Shown here one piece after another: positions 49,653 through 58,485 of a DNA stretch of 64,000 bases. Both the position numbers and the translations under genes were made by a program. The notes under the pieces are model-generated. The model was not told the origin of the DNA. It did no database searches and saw nothing but the letters and a program-made list of their open reading frames with translations. Each line of letters opens with the position of its first letter. Positions within the stretch are counted from its first letter, which is position 1. Source of the DNA: Sphingobacterium sp. CZ-UAM (lineage in GTDB: Bacteria > Bacteroidota > Bacteroidia > Sphingobacteriales > Sphingobacteriaceae); contig NZ_MTCM01000009.1 in assembly GCF_002000245.1 (NCBI RefSeq), positions 62,001-126,000 of the forward strand, written 5' to 3'.

Positions 49653-50254
49653 GATTCGTACTTTTTGTAAACGATAAAACCATAGATGATATGTAACACA
49701 CCAAATCCTAATCCCCATAACATCAGTCCGTGGTCTGGAAGACACAATGCCATTAAGCCTAAGCATATTTCCAGTATGCCTAACCATTTTACCTCCGAGA
49801 AGGTATAGATACTACCGGCAGCTAGAGCCAGCCCATAGAAAATCAGCAGCATCCCAGCGATCAAAGGATAGTAACCCTGAAAAAATAGGACTAATGCCAA
49901 AAAACCTCCAGCTATTAAAGGAATTGAAACTGCAAATAAAAGAGATTTGCTGGTAATGTTCCAAATAGACTGCTTATTTTTCTTTGCTTTCTTGCGAGCC
50001 ATGATCCATCCTGTCAGCAGTGAGAGCGTGAGTATCAGTATAGCAACGATTAGAAATAGGGAGGGAACAGCCAGATGGAGTGACTCGATAGCGGTGTCGG
50101 GGCTAGTCGTCATATAGTAGCCCAGCGAAGTTCCTAATAATGCATAGCATCCGATAAGTACACCTGATAAGCCGCTTATTGAAACAAATTTGGAGGATTT
50201 TTCCATCAATAATCTGATCTCTCCAAGCTCTTTAAATAAATCTTTCTGTTCCAT
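49649..50254 (-). CDS. Membrane protein co-transcribed with the winged-helix regulator
   Basis: A protein of about 201 residues with six or so transmembrane helices and a short charged N-terminus (MEQKDLFKELGEIRLLMEKSS). Helices lie near residues 28-45, 57-80, 103-123, 128-147 and later. I cannot assign a characterised family. The start at ATG 50254 is preferred over the apparent earlier TTG, because the upstream part would translate the palindrome and promoter. Its stop codon overlaps the GTG of the regulator gene, so the two are translationally coupled. A sensor or anti-regulator role for the membrane protein is plausible but is only an inference. Confidence 0.8.
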   Translation of the reverse strand: MEQKDLFKELGEIRLLMEKSSKFVSISGLSGVLIGCYALLGTSLGYYMTTSPDTAIESLHLAVPSLFLIVAILILTLSLLTGWIMARKKAKKNKQSIWNITSKSLLFAVSIPLIAGGFLALVLFFQGYYPLIAGMLLIFYGLALAAGSIYTFSEVKWLGILEICLGLMALCLPDHGLMLWGLGFGVLHIIYGFIVYKKYES

Positions 50255-50259
50255 AAAAG

Positions 50260-50278
50260 TACTTTGATATTCAAAGTA
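50260..50278. promoter_or_regulatory. Palindromic operator upstream of the membrane protein/regulator pair
   Basis: TACTTTG-atatt-CAAAGTA is the second copy of the palindrome at 49317-49335. On the minus strand its outer arm gives TTACTTTG (a near -7 element) with TTG 20 bp upstream (50302-50300), so a bound regulator would cover the promoter. It is 6 bp from the start codon. Confidence 0.65.
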
Positions 50279-50350
50279 AATGAATAATAATGAATTATGC
50301 AAGAGGTAGAATGAATATTGAAAAAAAATAAAAAAAAGAGTGAAAAATAC

Positions 50351-50381
50351 TTGCAAGATATAGGTTTGGTTTCTATCTTTG
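50351..50381 (+). promoter_or_regulatory. Promoter of tRNA-Leu
   Basis: TTG at 50351-50353, a 20-bp spacer and TATCTTTG at 50374-50381 fit the Bacteroidota consensus exactly. The expected start lies about 15 nt before the mature tRNA. Confidence 0.75.
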
Positions 50382-50403
50382 TGGCATCAAAAGAAATCCT
50401 AAT

Positions 50404-50485
50404 GCGGAAGTGGCGTAATTGGTAGCCGCACCAGACTTAGGATCTGGCGCCGCAAGGCGTGGGGGTTCGAGTCCCTTCTTCCGCA
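50404..50485 (+). tRNA. tRNA-Leu (anticodon UAG)
   Basis: The 7-bp acceptor stem pairs GCGGAAG with CTTCCGC (50404-50410 with 50478-50484). The anticodon arm reads CCAGA-CTTAGGA-TCTGG, with anticodon TAG, which reads CUA codons. A long variable arm (CGCC-GCAA-GGCG) marks a class II tRNA and the T-arm contains GTTCGA. The 3' CCA is not encoded. A hairpin terminator follows directly. Confidence 0.96.
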
Positions 50486-50492
50486 CTTGATG

Positions 50493-50527
50493 TCCTCCCG
50501 AACTTAAAACCTCGGGAGGATTTTTTT
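50493..50527 (+). terminator. Terminator after tRNA-Leu
   Basis: A perfect 9-bp GC-rich stem (50493-50501 with 50512-50520) is followed by seven T. Confidence 0.92.
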
Positions 50528-50553
50528 ATGAATGCGATATAGCTAAAAAGAGT

Positions 50554-51879
50554 ATGAATATTTCACACGAGAATGTAGATGCAATCAATGCGGTAATCAA
50601 CGTCGCATTAGCACCTGAAGATTATAATCCTCAAGTCGACAAAGAGATTAAAGCGCAAGCTAAAAAGGCAAAATTACCAGGTTTCCGTCCAGGTCAAGTT
50701 CCGGTGGGACATATCAGACGTACCTATGGTAAATCCATTTTATTTGATGAGATCAATAAATTGGTGAACGATAAAATCACAAATTATATTTCAGAAAATA
50801 AATTAGAGGTTTTAGGTCAACCACTTCCTTTGGAAGATGATGCGCAATATAGCTGGGACTTTAAAGACAATTTCAATTTTAAATATGAGATCGGTCTAGC
50901 TCCTGCTTTTGATTTGCCTTTTACAGCTGAGACTGAATTTACTGCTTACGAAATCAAAGCTGATGAAGAGACTTTAGCGGATCGTATCAAAAACTTACGT
51001 CGTAGCTATGGAAAGATGACCAACCCGGAGGTATCTGAAGAAGGTGATGTATTATATGCTACCTTAAAACAAGATAAAGAGGAAGGTCTGGAGAAAACAA
51101 CGTCAATCCGTACGGATATCGTTGAAGACGCTAAAATCAAAAAGTCTTTAGTAGGTCTTAAAAAAGATGATACAGTAAAAATTGATGTTAAGAAAGCTTT
51201 CAAAACAGAAGATTTAGCACGTATCTTGGGTATTACGGAAGAAGAAGCAACAGCTTTGGATGTAACTAAATTTGAGCTGACTGTTAAAAACATCAACCGT
51301 TTAGAGGAAGCTGATCTTAACCAAGAGTTTTTCGATAAATTGTTCGCTGAAGGTGAAGTAACTGAAGAAGCTCAATTTACTGAGAAAGTAAAAGAAGAAG
51401 TGGAAAACTTATTCAAACAAAACTCGGATCAAAAATTACGTAACGATATGTATACTTTTGGTATGGAGAAGGTTGACGTAACTTTCCCTGAGGAGTTTTT
51501 GAAAAGATGGTTGAAAGCAACTAATCCTAGCATTTCTGACGAAGAACTTAATGAAGGTTTTGCTGATTTCTTAAACAACCTGAAATGGACAATCATTGAA
51601 AACCGTGTTGTTACTGAAAACGGCCTTGAAGTTAAATATGATGAAGTAATCAATTTAGCGAAAGAACGTATCTACGCACAGATCAAAATGTACAATATCA
51701 ACGAGGAGCCTTCTGACGAGCAATTGAACCAATTTGCAATTCAGTTGTTACAAGACAGAGAGCAAGGTAACCGTTTGTTCGAAGAAGCTAAAGCTTTGAA
51801 AGTATTTGATCATTTAAAAGGTTTGGTTAAATTGAACAGTAACGATATCGAATACAAAGAATTCGAAAAATTGGCGTAA
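50554..51879 (+). CDS. tig: Trigger factor
   Basis: A 441-residue ribosome-associated chaperone. The N-terminal ribosome-binding domain has the signature GFRPGQVP (residues 43-50), a variant of the usual GFRxGxxP. A middle domain in the PPIase position covers about 145-250 and a helical C-terminal domain follows, with NEGFADFLNNLKWTIIENRV and LLQDREQGNRLFEEAK. The codon use (many GAA, AAA and CGT) and strong terminator suggest a highly expressed gene. It lies 68 bp after the tRNA and its terminator. Its usual neighbours clpP and clpX are not in this window, so in this organism tig is separate or the cluster has been rearranged. Confidence 0.95.
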   Translation: MNISHENVDAINAVINVALAPEDYNPQVDKEIKAQAKKAKLPGFRPGQVPVGHIRRTYGKSILFDEINKLVNDKITNYISENKLEVLGQPLPLEDDAQYSWDFKDNFNFKYEIGLAPAFDLPFTAETEFTAYEIKADEETLADRIKNLRRSYGKMTNPEVSEEGDVLYATLKQDKEEGLEKTTSIRTDIVEDAKIKKSLVGLKKDDTVKIDVKKAFKTEDLARILGITEEEATALDVTKFELTVKNINRLEEADLNQEFFDKLFAEGEVTEEAQFTEKVKEEVENLFKQNSDQKLRNDMYTFGMEKVDVTFPEEFLKRWLKATNPSISDEELNEGFADFLNNLKWTIIENRVVTENGLEVKYDEVINLAKERIYAQIKMYNINEEPSDEQLNQFAIQLLQDREQGNRLFEEAKALKVFDHLKGLVKLNSNDIEYKEFEKLA

Positions 51880-51893
51880 GCAATTTTGACTAT

Positions 51894-51929
51894 AAAAAAA
51901 GCCTTCCAAGTTCTTGGAAGGCTTTTTTT
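51894..51929 (+). terminator. Terminator after trigger factor
   Basis: A perfect 16-bp stem (51894-51909 with 51914-51929) with a 4-nt loop, an A-tract before it and a T-tract at its end lies 15 bp past the stop codon. The next 170 bp to the end of TamB hold no gene. Confidence 0.95.
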
Positions 51930-52100
51930 ATGTCTTCGACGAAAGGATAGCAATATAATTATTGTATTTGTTTTATAAAGATTCCATCATAATAGCAAGT
52001 ACGCTGCTATAGCTTTACCATTTTATAACCAGTGGTTTATTCTACTGTTTGTTAATGGCCGGGTATCTTTGAAGTTTATTCCTATTTCAATAGGCTATGG

Positions 52101-55100
52101 TTAATTGGGTTGTGCTTTTTTTGTCTCTGTTTGTGTTGGAATAAAAAAGTTGTTCTTCTTTCCCAATGGAAATAGTCTTTTCAGGAACTCAGAAAAGGTG
52201 TTAAATTCCTGCCGATATAGTAGACCAAAGGCACTGATATATTCCCCGTCATTTGGGCTAAGAAGGAAATTTCTTGTGTTTAAACGGTTAGACGCCCTGA
52301 GGACAAGACGCCCGTCTTTACGCAAGTAGAATAAGGCTTCTGCATCAGTTGAAACACGATCTGAGAATACATTCAGATCTGTTAAGGCCTGATTCCGACG
52401 ATCTGAAATTCCACCAGTGAGCACCAGTCTGTCATTAAATAAACGAAGGGAAGCAGAGGCATCATTCAATGACTTGATATTGATATCAAAGAAATTGATG
52501 TTGAGAGATTGCGCGATTATATTATTGATCTGATTGAATGCAATTTCAGTACCCGCAGATAGTAATGTGTTATTTACTTCTTTACCAAAATCACTTTGTG
52601 TGCCAGGTGTAAAGCTACGTCTGACAATTAAACTGAGTGCCTGTTGGTTAACATTATTGGCATCGGAAAAATAGCCTTGCAATTCATCCTTAACGCCAGG
52701 GTTTTGTGGGAAATTGATGTCAAAAGTAATATCGGGCTGGCTCAACTGGCCTTTTAAAATCATGTCTGCTTGCGCTAATACACGCTCAGGGTTTTCTTCT
52801 CTTCCCGCGGCATTATATAACGGAGCTAAACTTGTTCTTTGTTGATAAATCGCATTAATATTGATATTGGCTTCCGCTGGATTTCCTGCCCATCGGATAG
52901 TTCCGCCCTCCTTTAAGTCAAATATTTTGTTGATGTAGTCCTGTGCGGTGAAATTAAACTTACCACTGTTTACAATGAAATCTCCGAACATTTCAAAGTC
53001 TCCAAGTGAAGATATCCGCATATTCAGGTTGCTATTTCCTTTGCCCGAGAGTTCGCCCATGCTTGAAAAAAGGTTAATTTCGGCATTAGGCGTGATCAGC
53101 AGATCCATATTCATTGTCAGACCATCAAAATCCCTTTTCTTTTGATTTTTCTTGATTTTGGTGGAATCTTTTTCAATAAAGTAGATAAAATCACTATCTG
53201 AAATCGTGCTGGCACTATTAAAAGGTATATTGATGACCGTGTTTTCCTCTGATTTAGCACGTATGTTTATATTCATTGCTGATGTCAGCCCCTTGAACTG
53301 GAAAGTCCCCGAAGCGTAAGCGGTGCCATAATAGGTACTATTGTCTTTTGTTGTTGTATTCAATACCATAAAATTCTTTGCCTCGGCTGTCACATCAATA
53401 TCTGGATCACTTAGCTTATTGAGATCGACAATACCATCGATGGTTGCTACATTATTTTTTTGATCGTATATTTTGACACCAGTAAGGAAAATTCTGTTGT
53501 TGGTCACATTGATCTCTTCGGAAAGACGATAGGGTGTTTTTAGGTAATTGATTACCATTGAGGCATTGTCAAGTTTTCCCGATCCACTAATTTTAGGATG
53601 TAGGATATCACCTTCAATATCTAGCTCAGCATTGACCTTACCTTTTATATTTGAAACTAAACTTCGCAAAAACGGTTGGAAAACAAATACATCTGTATTC
53701 ACCAAAGTCGCCCTTAGGTTGAGTTTATTACTTTCACTTAGGTGGTTGTAAGAGCCGGTTAGCTGCATCAATTTGTCGCCCTCTTCTATTTTGCTGTCGA
53801 GTTTTACCAATTGGTTTTCAGGATCATAATTGGCGCTGAGCGCTAATGCTCCTATTGGGATATTGTTGTAAAGAATGGGCGATGTCTTGATGTTGGCAAC
53901 AATGAATGGAGATTTGAAGACAGAGTTAACCTCGATTTTTCCATTTAAATTTCCAGACAAATTGATGCCATGTGGTTTTGTGATACCATTTAGTGAGCTA
54001 AGATTAAAATCTTGGAATCTTAAGTTGATTTGATCTGAAACGTCATTTGATAATATACCATCGATATGGACCTTCTGTTCTGCATGACTTAATGTGAGTC
54101 TCTCGAAGTACCATTTACCCTTTGAAATTTTTAGTTGCGCATCATTGTTGACAAGCCATTGCTCTTTGTTGATCAGTATATTGGATGGATAAAAATTGAT
54201 GAAAGCAGGCTTTGCATGGGCGAATCGGATAACGCCATTGAGATCTAAGCTATTGCTAGCTTCCAATTCTGACATTTTAATGTTGAACTGTAAGCTGTCG
54301 TTGACCAAGGTATTTGAAATGTTGACATTTTTGATATAGGTGCTATCTGTAAAATTGATCTGATCTATCGAAGTTTGCAGCTCCATATTTTTTAGGTTGG
54401 CATTTTGGTCAATAATCAAATGGGTAAGACGTATGCCGTTGTACTTAAATTCAGGTGCATAAAAATTAAAATTTGCTGTCTGCTTTTCGCTGGCAAATTT
54501 CGCGTTCAATGTTGCTCCACTATCTAGGGAGATGTCCTTTCTAAAGAATGTCGCAATAGGGCGGAACGATTTTATGTTGATATTAAGGTCAAAATCCTGC
54601 CGGTTAAAATCGTTCTTTTCAAATCCGATAGCAGGAGCATAGCGCATAGCAAGTGCTTTAAAATAGGGAACAATCGTGTTTAGATCTATTCTCCCTTTCA
54701 GGTCTATATGACCAATAGCAGACTGCAGGGTTAAGGATCGCGCTTCTTGATCTCCTTCTGCTAGGAAATTGATGTTTTTGATCGCAAATTTCCCTTTGGA
54801 GGAGGTAAAACTAACACTATCGGATTTAAATTCTCCTGTAATGTTATTGATATTATCGCCAATTAAGCTCGTATGGAATTTGGTGTCAATAATATTGATC
54901 GAGTCACCCTGAAAGAAATTGAGCTTTTTTAAGTTAGCCTGCTGTATATCAGCGTCCAGGTGATAGTTGGGCCGAGCGGACCAATCTACATCTGTTGTGA
55001 ACTCTAATCTGAGATTTGGATCATGTATTGCTCCCGAACCAAGAAATAATTGTTTGTCTATATTTCCATTAACTTGGATCTGCTGATAGGTGTATTGTTT

Positions 55101-56486
55101 AAAATTAAAATTTGTGAGGTTGCCTGCAATATTGAGCTTTAAGTGCTTGGGATCAGTACCTATTCCATCGAGCTGTAGATCGAAGCCAGAACTGCCTAGA
55201 TCCTTTAATTTAGTAGCCTTACCAAGATCAAATTTTGGAGATTGAAATTTACCGGCATATTTTATTTCTTTGCGTATATCCAACGATCCATCAGCAGCGA
55301 CATCGCCAAGGTCTGTGGTGAAGGTGCCTTTTGTTTTAAACTTATTGTATTGCCCAACTAGATTTCCTTTGAACGTAAATTTATTGAAGAGCGTCACAAT
55401 CTCAGGAAGTCTAAATTTTTTTAAATTGCCGAGTTCAGCAATAATATTTTTGAGGTCGTTATGTTCAGAGGAAATAAAAACGTTCGGAACGATAAAATTA
55501 GTTTTGTTAATATCGGGTAGACCGATAATTTTCAGATCCCCGGTTAATTTGGTATTTTTTCCGATGATTAAATCTACTTGTGAGGCATTGATGGCAGCGA
55601 CCGTACCTTTAAGCTTTGATTTCTTAATCTTTACATCAAACTTGACCTGATGCATCGGTGATGAAAAGAGGGCAATATCTTCGGAGTGTATGCGCGAATC
55701 ACGTGCATGTATTTCGACATTGACTTTATGGATAAAGTCTGAAAAATCTGAGAAGTTGTTGTAGCTTAACTTTATATAATCTTTGAATGTGGACCGATTG
55801 GTTGTAAGCATGAGATCTTTCAGTTCGATGTTTTTGTTACTTACTGTGACATTTGCGAGAAGCCCTTTAATGACCAGTCCCTTTTTCTCATAAAGATTAA
55901 AGGTTTTGACATCAGTGGAGATACGGTTGGAGTCAATTTTTATATTTTTAAAATGTGCATTTAGTTTCGATATACCTAAATCGCCAAAATCAACAACTTT
56001 GCTATAGTGTTTTTGTCTGTGATTAATATAGTTGAAGGAGTTATTCCTGACAACAAGTTCTTTAATGTCAAAGATTATATTTTTTGAACTTTTCTTCTTC
56101 TCTTTCTTTGGAGGATTGAAATATCGGATTAAAAACGTGATATTGCTGCTATCTTTAAATTGTTCGAAATTACTTTCTGTATTTTCAATTGTCAATTTGT
56201 TAACGACTACCTTATTCAATTCTATTAATTGGGACAGATTGACACTTGCTTCTAATTTTTCGGACTTTAGGATTTCTTTACCCTGAGGTGTATAAACCTC
56301 AAATCCCTCCATAACAATGGATTTAAAGGGTTTAAAATAAATACTTTTTAAGTTGATTTTAGTGCCCAGCTCATTGGATAGATACGTGATGGCTTTCTGT
56401 GCAACAAAATTTTGCACAGGCTTTAGCTGTAAAGATAATGCCAATGCAAGCAGTATAATGAATATACTACCCAGGACTATTGACAC
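52101..56486 (-). CDS. TamB-family (AsmA-like, DUF490) translocation/assembly module protein
   Basis: A giant periplasm-spanning protein of about 1461 residues with one N-terminal membrane anchor (SIVLGSIFIILLALALS). The body consists of long, repetitive beta strands as in AsmA-like lipid-transfer proteins. The C-terminal DUF490 domain (about 1100-1430) includes TPNAEINLFSSMGELSGKG, EIAFNQINNIIAQSLNI and FRIYNE-like strand repeats. In other bacteria TamB pairs with TamA and helps outer-membrane assembly and phospholipid transport. The first start I can see is GTG at 56486, but the upstream residues KSIKKIIKI are in frame and basic, as expected before an anchor, so the true start may be non-standard. 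It is divergent from tsaD by 52 bp. Confidence 0.92.
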   Translation of the reverse strand: MSIVLGSIFIILLALALSLQLKPVQNFVAQKAITYLSNELGTKINLKSIYFKPFKSIVMEGFEVYTPQGKEILKSEKLEASVNLSQLIELNKVVVNKLTIENTESNFEQFKDSSNITFLIRYFNPPKKEKKKSSKNIIFDIKELVVRNNSFNYINHRQKHYSKVVDFGDLGISKLNAHFKNIKIDSNRISTDVKTFNLYEKKGLVIKGLLANVTVSNKNIELKDLMLTTNRSTFKDYIKLSYNNFSDFSDFIHKVNVEIHARDSRIHSEDIALFSSPMHQVKFDVKIKKSKLKGTVAAINASQVDLIIGKNTKLTGDLKIIGLPDINKTNFIVPNVFISSEHNDLKNIIAELGNLKKFRLPEIVTLFNKFTFKGNLVGQYNKFKTKGTFTTDLGDVAADGSLDIRKEIKYAGKFQSPKFDLGKATKLKDLGSSGFDLQLDGIGTDPKHLKLNIAGNLTNFNFKQYTYQQIQVNGNIDKQLFLGSGAIHDPNLRLEFTTDVDWSARPNYHLDADIQQANLKKLNFFQGDSINIIDTKFHTSLIGDNINNITGEFKSDSVSFTSSKGKFAIKNINFLAEGDQEARSLTLQSAIGHIDLKGRIDLNTIVPYFKALAMRYAPAIGFEKNDFNRQDFDLNINIKSFRPIATFFRKDISLDSGATLNAKFASEKQTANFNFYAPEFKYNGIRLTHLIIDQNANLKNMELQTSIDQINFTDSTYIKNVNISNTLVNDSLQFNIKMSELEASNSLDLNGVIRFAHAKPAFINFYPSNILINKEQWLVNNDAQLKISKGKWYFERLTLSHAEQKVHIDGILSNDVSDQINLRFQDFNLSSLNGITKPHGINLSGNLNGKIEVNSVFKSPFIVANIKTSPILYNNIPIGALALSANYDPENQLVKLDSKIEEGDKLMQLTGSYNHLSESNKLNLRATLVNTDVFVFQPFLRSLVSNIKGKVNAELDIEGDILHPKISGSGKLDNASMVINYLKTPYRLSEEINVTNNRIFLTGVKIYDQKNNVATIDGIVDLNKLSDPDIDVTAEAKNFMVLNTTTKDNSTYYGTAYASGTFQFKGLTSAMNINIRAKSEENTVINIPFNSASTISDSDFIYFIEKDSTKIKKNQKKRDFDGLTMNMDLLITPNAEINLFSSMGELSGKGNSNLNMRISSLGDFEMFGDFIVNSGKFNFTAQDYINKIFDLKEGGTIRWAGNPAEANININAIYQQRTSLAPLYNAAGREENPERVLAQADMILKGQLSQPDITFDINFPQNPGVKDELQGYFSDANNVNQQALSLIVRRSFTPGTQSDFGKEVNNTLLSAGTEIAFNQINNIIAQSLNINFFDINIKSLNDASASLRLFNDRLVLTGGISDRRNQALTDLNVFSDRVSTDAEALFYLRKDGRLVLRASNRLNTRNFLLSPNDGEYISAFGLLYRQEFNTFSEFLKRLFPLGKKNNFFIPTQTETKKAQPN

Positions 56487-56514
56487 TATTTTTATTATTT
56501 TTTTGATACTTTTG
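56480..56514 (+). promoter_or_regulatory. Candidate tsaD promoter inside the TamB start region
   Basis: TTG at 56480-56482 and TACTTTTG at 56507-56514 fit the Bacteroidota consensus with a slightly long 24-bp spacer. The -33 part overlaps the first codons of the divergent TamB gene. Confidence 0.5.
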
Positions 56515-56538
56515 TATTCTAATTTATTACCTCTAGCT

Positions 56539-57540
56539 ATGGCTATTATTTTAGGGATTGAATCCTCTTGCGATGAAACTTCCGCTTCTATTTGTATTAA
56601 CGGTGAAATTCATTCAAATGTTATTGCTACTCAGGCAATCCACGCAAAATATGGTGGAGTTGTCCCTGAGTTAGCTTCACGTGCCCATCAACAAAATATT
56701 ATTCCTACGGTGGACGAAGCCATTCGTCAAGCAAAAATAAGCAAAAATCAAATAGATGCAGTGAGTTTTACGCGCGGACCGGGATTATTAGGAGCACTTT
56801 TGGTAGGTACCTCTTTTGCAAAATCATTCGCACTTGCTCAGAATATTCGGTTAATCGATGTAAATCATATGCAGGCGCATATTTTGGCTCATTTCATAGA
56901 AGATCCGAAGCCCAGTTTCCCTTTTTTATGTCTTACCGTTTCAGGTGGGCATACGCAGATTGTGCTGGTAAAAGATTATTTCGAAATGGAATTATTGGGT
57001 GAGACCTTGGACGATGCTGCTGGGGAGGCCTTCGATAAGACAGCTAAGATCCTGAATCTGCCTTATCCGGGTGGACCGCTTATCGATAAATTTGCAAGTC
57101 AGGGGAATTCCAATGCTTACAAATTACCTGAACCTCAAATTCCTGGACTTAATTTTAGCTTTTCGGGGTTAAAGACAGCAATACTTTATTTAGTACAGGA
57201 TCAGCTAAAACTAAATCCTGAGTTCTTAACTGAAAATATGGCGGATTTATGTGCGAGTGTGCAATCTCGTATTGTCTCTATCTTATTGAATAAATTGAAG
57301 AAAGCTGCAAAGCAAACCGGTGTGAAAGATATCGCGATTGCGGGTGGTGTTTCAGCTAATTCAGGCCTAAGGAAAGAATTGATTGAAATGGGAGAGAAAT
57401 ACAGTTGGAATGTATTTATTCCTAAATTCGAATATTGTACAGATAATGCAGCCATGATTGCCATTGCTGGCTACCATAAATATCTAAAAGGAGATTTTGT
57501 TGATCAGGATGTGGCTCCAATGGCGAGAATGCATCTGTAA
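56539..57540 (+). CDS. tsaD: tRNA N6-threonylcarbamoyladenosine transferase TsaD
   Basis: A protein of about 333 residues that attaches threonylcarbamoyl to A37 of ANN-decoding tRNAs, with TsaB and TsaE. The start ILGIESSCDET, the metal-binding motif H110-MQA-H114, the FLCLTVSGGHT segment and the C-terminal TDNAAMIA with the third metal ligand are all present. The longer frame to 56353 would read through the TamB gene; the ATG at 56539 gives the canonical N-terminus. The gene is essential in many bacteria. It ends 12 bp before an inverted repeat that separates it from a convergent lipoprotein gene. Confidence 0.96.
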   Translation: MAIILGIESSCDETSASICINGEIHSNVIATQAIHAKYGGVVPELASRAHQQNIIPTVDEAIRQAKISKNQIDAVSFTRGPGLLGALLVGTSFAKSFALAQNIRLIDVNHMQAHILAHFIEDPKPSFPFLCLTVSGGHTQIVLVKDYFEMELLGETLDDAAGEAFDKTAKILNLPYPGGPLIDKFASQGNSNAYKLPEPQIPGLNFSFSGLKTAILYLVQDQLKLNPEFLTENMADLCASVQSRIVSILLNKLKKAAKQTGVKDIAIAGGVSANSGLRKELIEMGEKYSWNVFIPKFEYCTDNAAMIAIAGYHKYLKGDFVDQDVAPMARMHL

Positions 57541-57552
57541 AATATAAAAGAT

Positions 57553-57583
57553 CGTTTCCCTAATAATCAGGATTAGGGAAACG
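57553..57583. terminator. Hairpin between convergent tsaD and lipoprotein genes
   Basis: A perfect 12-bp stem (57553-57564 with 57572-57583) around a 7-nt loop. The T content is low on both strands, but its placement between two converging stops favours a terminator. Confidence 0.7.
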
Positions 57584-57591
57584 CTAAATCG

Positions 57592-58413
57592 TTATAAAGG
57601 AGAACTGTAGCCGTAGGCTTGTGCTGTTGAACTAAATTTATCTTTTTTTGGTTGATAGAAGTTCAATTCATAACCTTCAGCTCCCCCAAATATACTAACA
57701 AAACTAATTCCGACTTCCGAACGTAGTACGGTCAGAATCTGAAAAGCCTCATTATCAAATTGACCACCATCGTCAACCCGCCAGGTGCTAATATCATCAT
57801 AAGTGGTCGGGAAATCAAGGTTAATCAATTGATCTTCTTTTGTATAGGAAAAAACGGCAAGTGCCGAATCTTGCTGGTTTTCAAAAACTGTTAGATTGAA
57901 TTCGGCTTTATCTTTCAGAACAGCGACTGTTGTACTTTTACTTATTTTCCGATTATATTTTTTTTCAAGCTTTTCCCTTACCTCTGTACTCGTTTCCCGG
58001 TGTACCTTTGTAAAGGGTTCAACTTTATATTGATTTATGAACGCCTGATTGACAAGCATCCCGAAATCACCCGATTTAATTTCATTCTTTATCGTAAATA
58101 ATGAGCCTTCGCTATTGGCAAAATTCTGGGCTGTTTGCCTGCCGTTGCTTTCTTTATTATCCGTCTTGTTCTGTATAAATTCCAATGGGCTAACTTGATT
58201 TTCAATAATGACATAGTTGTATTTTTCGGGATTCTCCATCGCCTGGTCCATTGGAAGGGCAATTAAAGAATCTTTTTGATGATTCAAAAAGCCAAAATAA
58301 GGTGAAATTAATTGCTCTTTATTTTCACTCTTATCGGATGGTTTGGATTGGTTTTGACTGTTGCCACAACCATATAATGTAAATAGAAGAATAGCTAAAA
58401 AAAGTGATTTCAT
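57592..58413 (-). CDS. Predicted lipoprotein of unknown function
   Basis: A lipoprotein of about 273 residues with lipobox LYGC (Cys at residue 16 of this product), then a Ser/Lys/Glu-rich linker. I recognise no family. The middle region has alternating strands and charged helices (REKLEKKYNRKISKSTTVAV), and the C-terminal part contains STWRVDDGGQFDNEAF. The start at ATG 58413 (MKSLFLAILLF) fits a signal peptide better than the ATG four codons upstream. It lies back-to-back with tonB on the other strand, separated by about 70 bp that must contain both promoters. A role in the outer membrane or periplasm is all that can be said. Confidence 0.85.
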   Translation of the reverse strand: MKSLFLAILLFTLYGCGNSQNQSKPSDKSENKEQLISPYFGFLNHQKDSLIALPMDQAMENPEKYNYVIIENQVSPLEFIQNKTDNKESNGRQTAQNFANSEGSLFTIKNEIKSGDFGMLVNQAFINQYKVEPFTKVHRETSTEVREKLEKKYNRKISKSTTVAVLKDKAEFNLTVFENQQDSALAVFSYTKEDQLINLDFPTTYDDISTWRVDDGGQFDNEAFQILTVLRSEVGISFVSIFGGAEGYELNFYQPKKDKFSSTAQAYGYSSPL

Positions 58414-58485
58414 AAGAGTGTGCAAAATTTTTATGAAATATAAGGCTTTCCCGCATCATAATGAAAAGATTTAAACTTTAATGTT

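Noticed and set aside
49653..49787. 45-codon extension of the winged-helix gene
   Set aside because: It lies inside the membrane protein gene; the GTG at 49652 overlaps that stop codon and begins the domain.
56353..56538. N-terminal extension of tsaD by 62 codons
   Set aside because: It would run through the TamB gene and promoter; TsaD proteins begin at the ILGIESSCDET segment.
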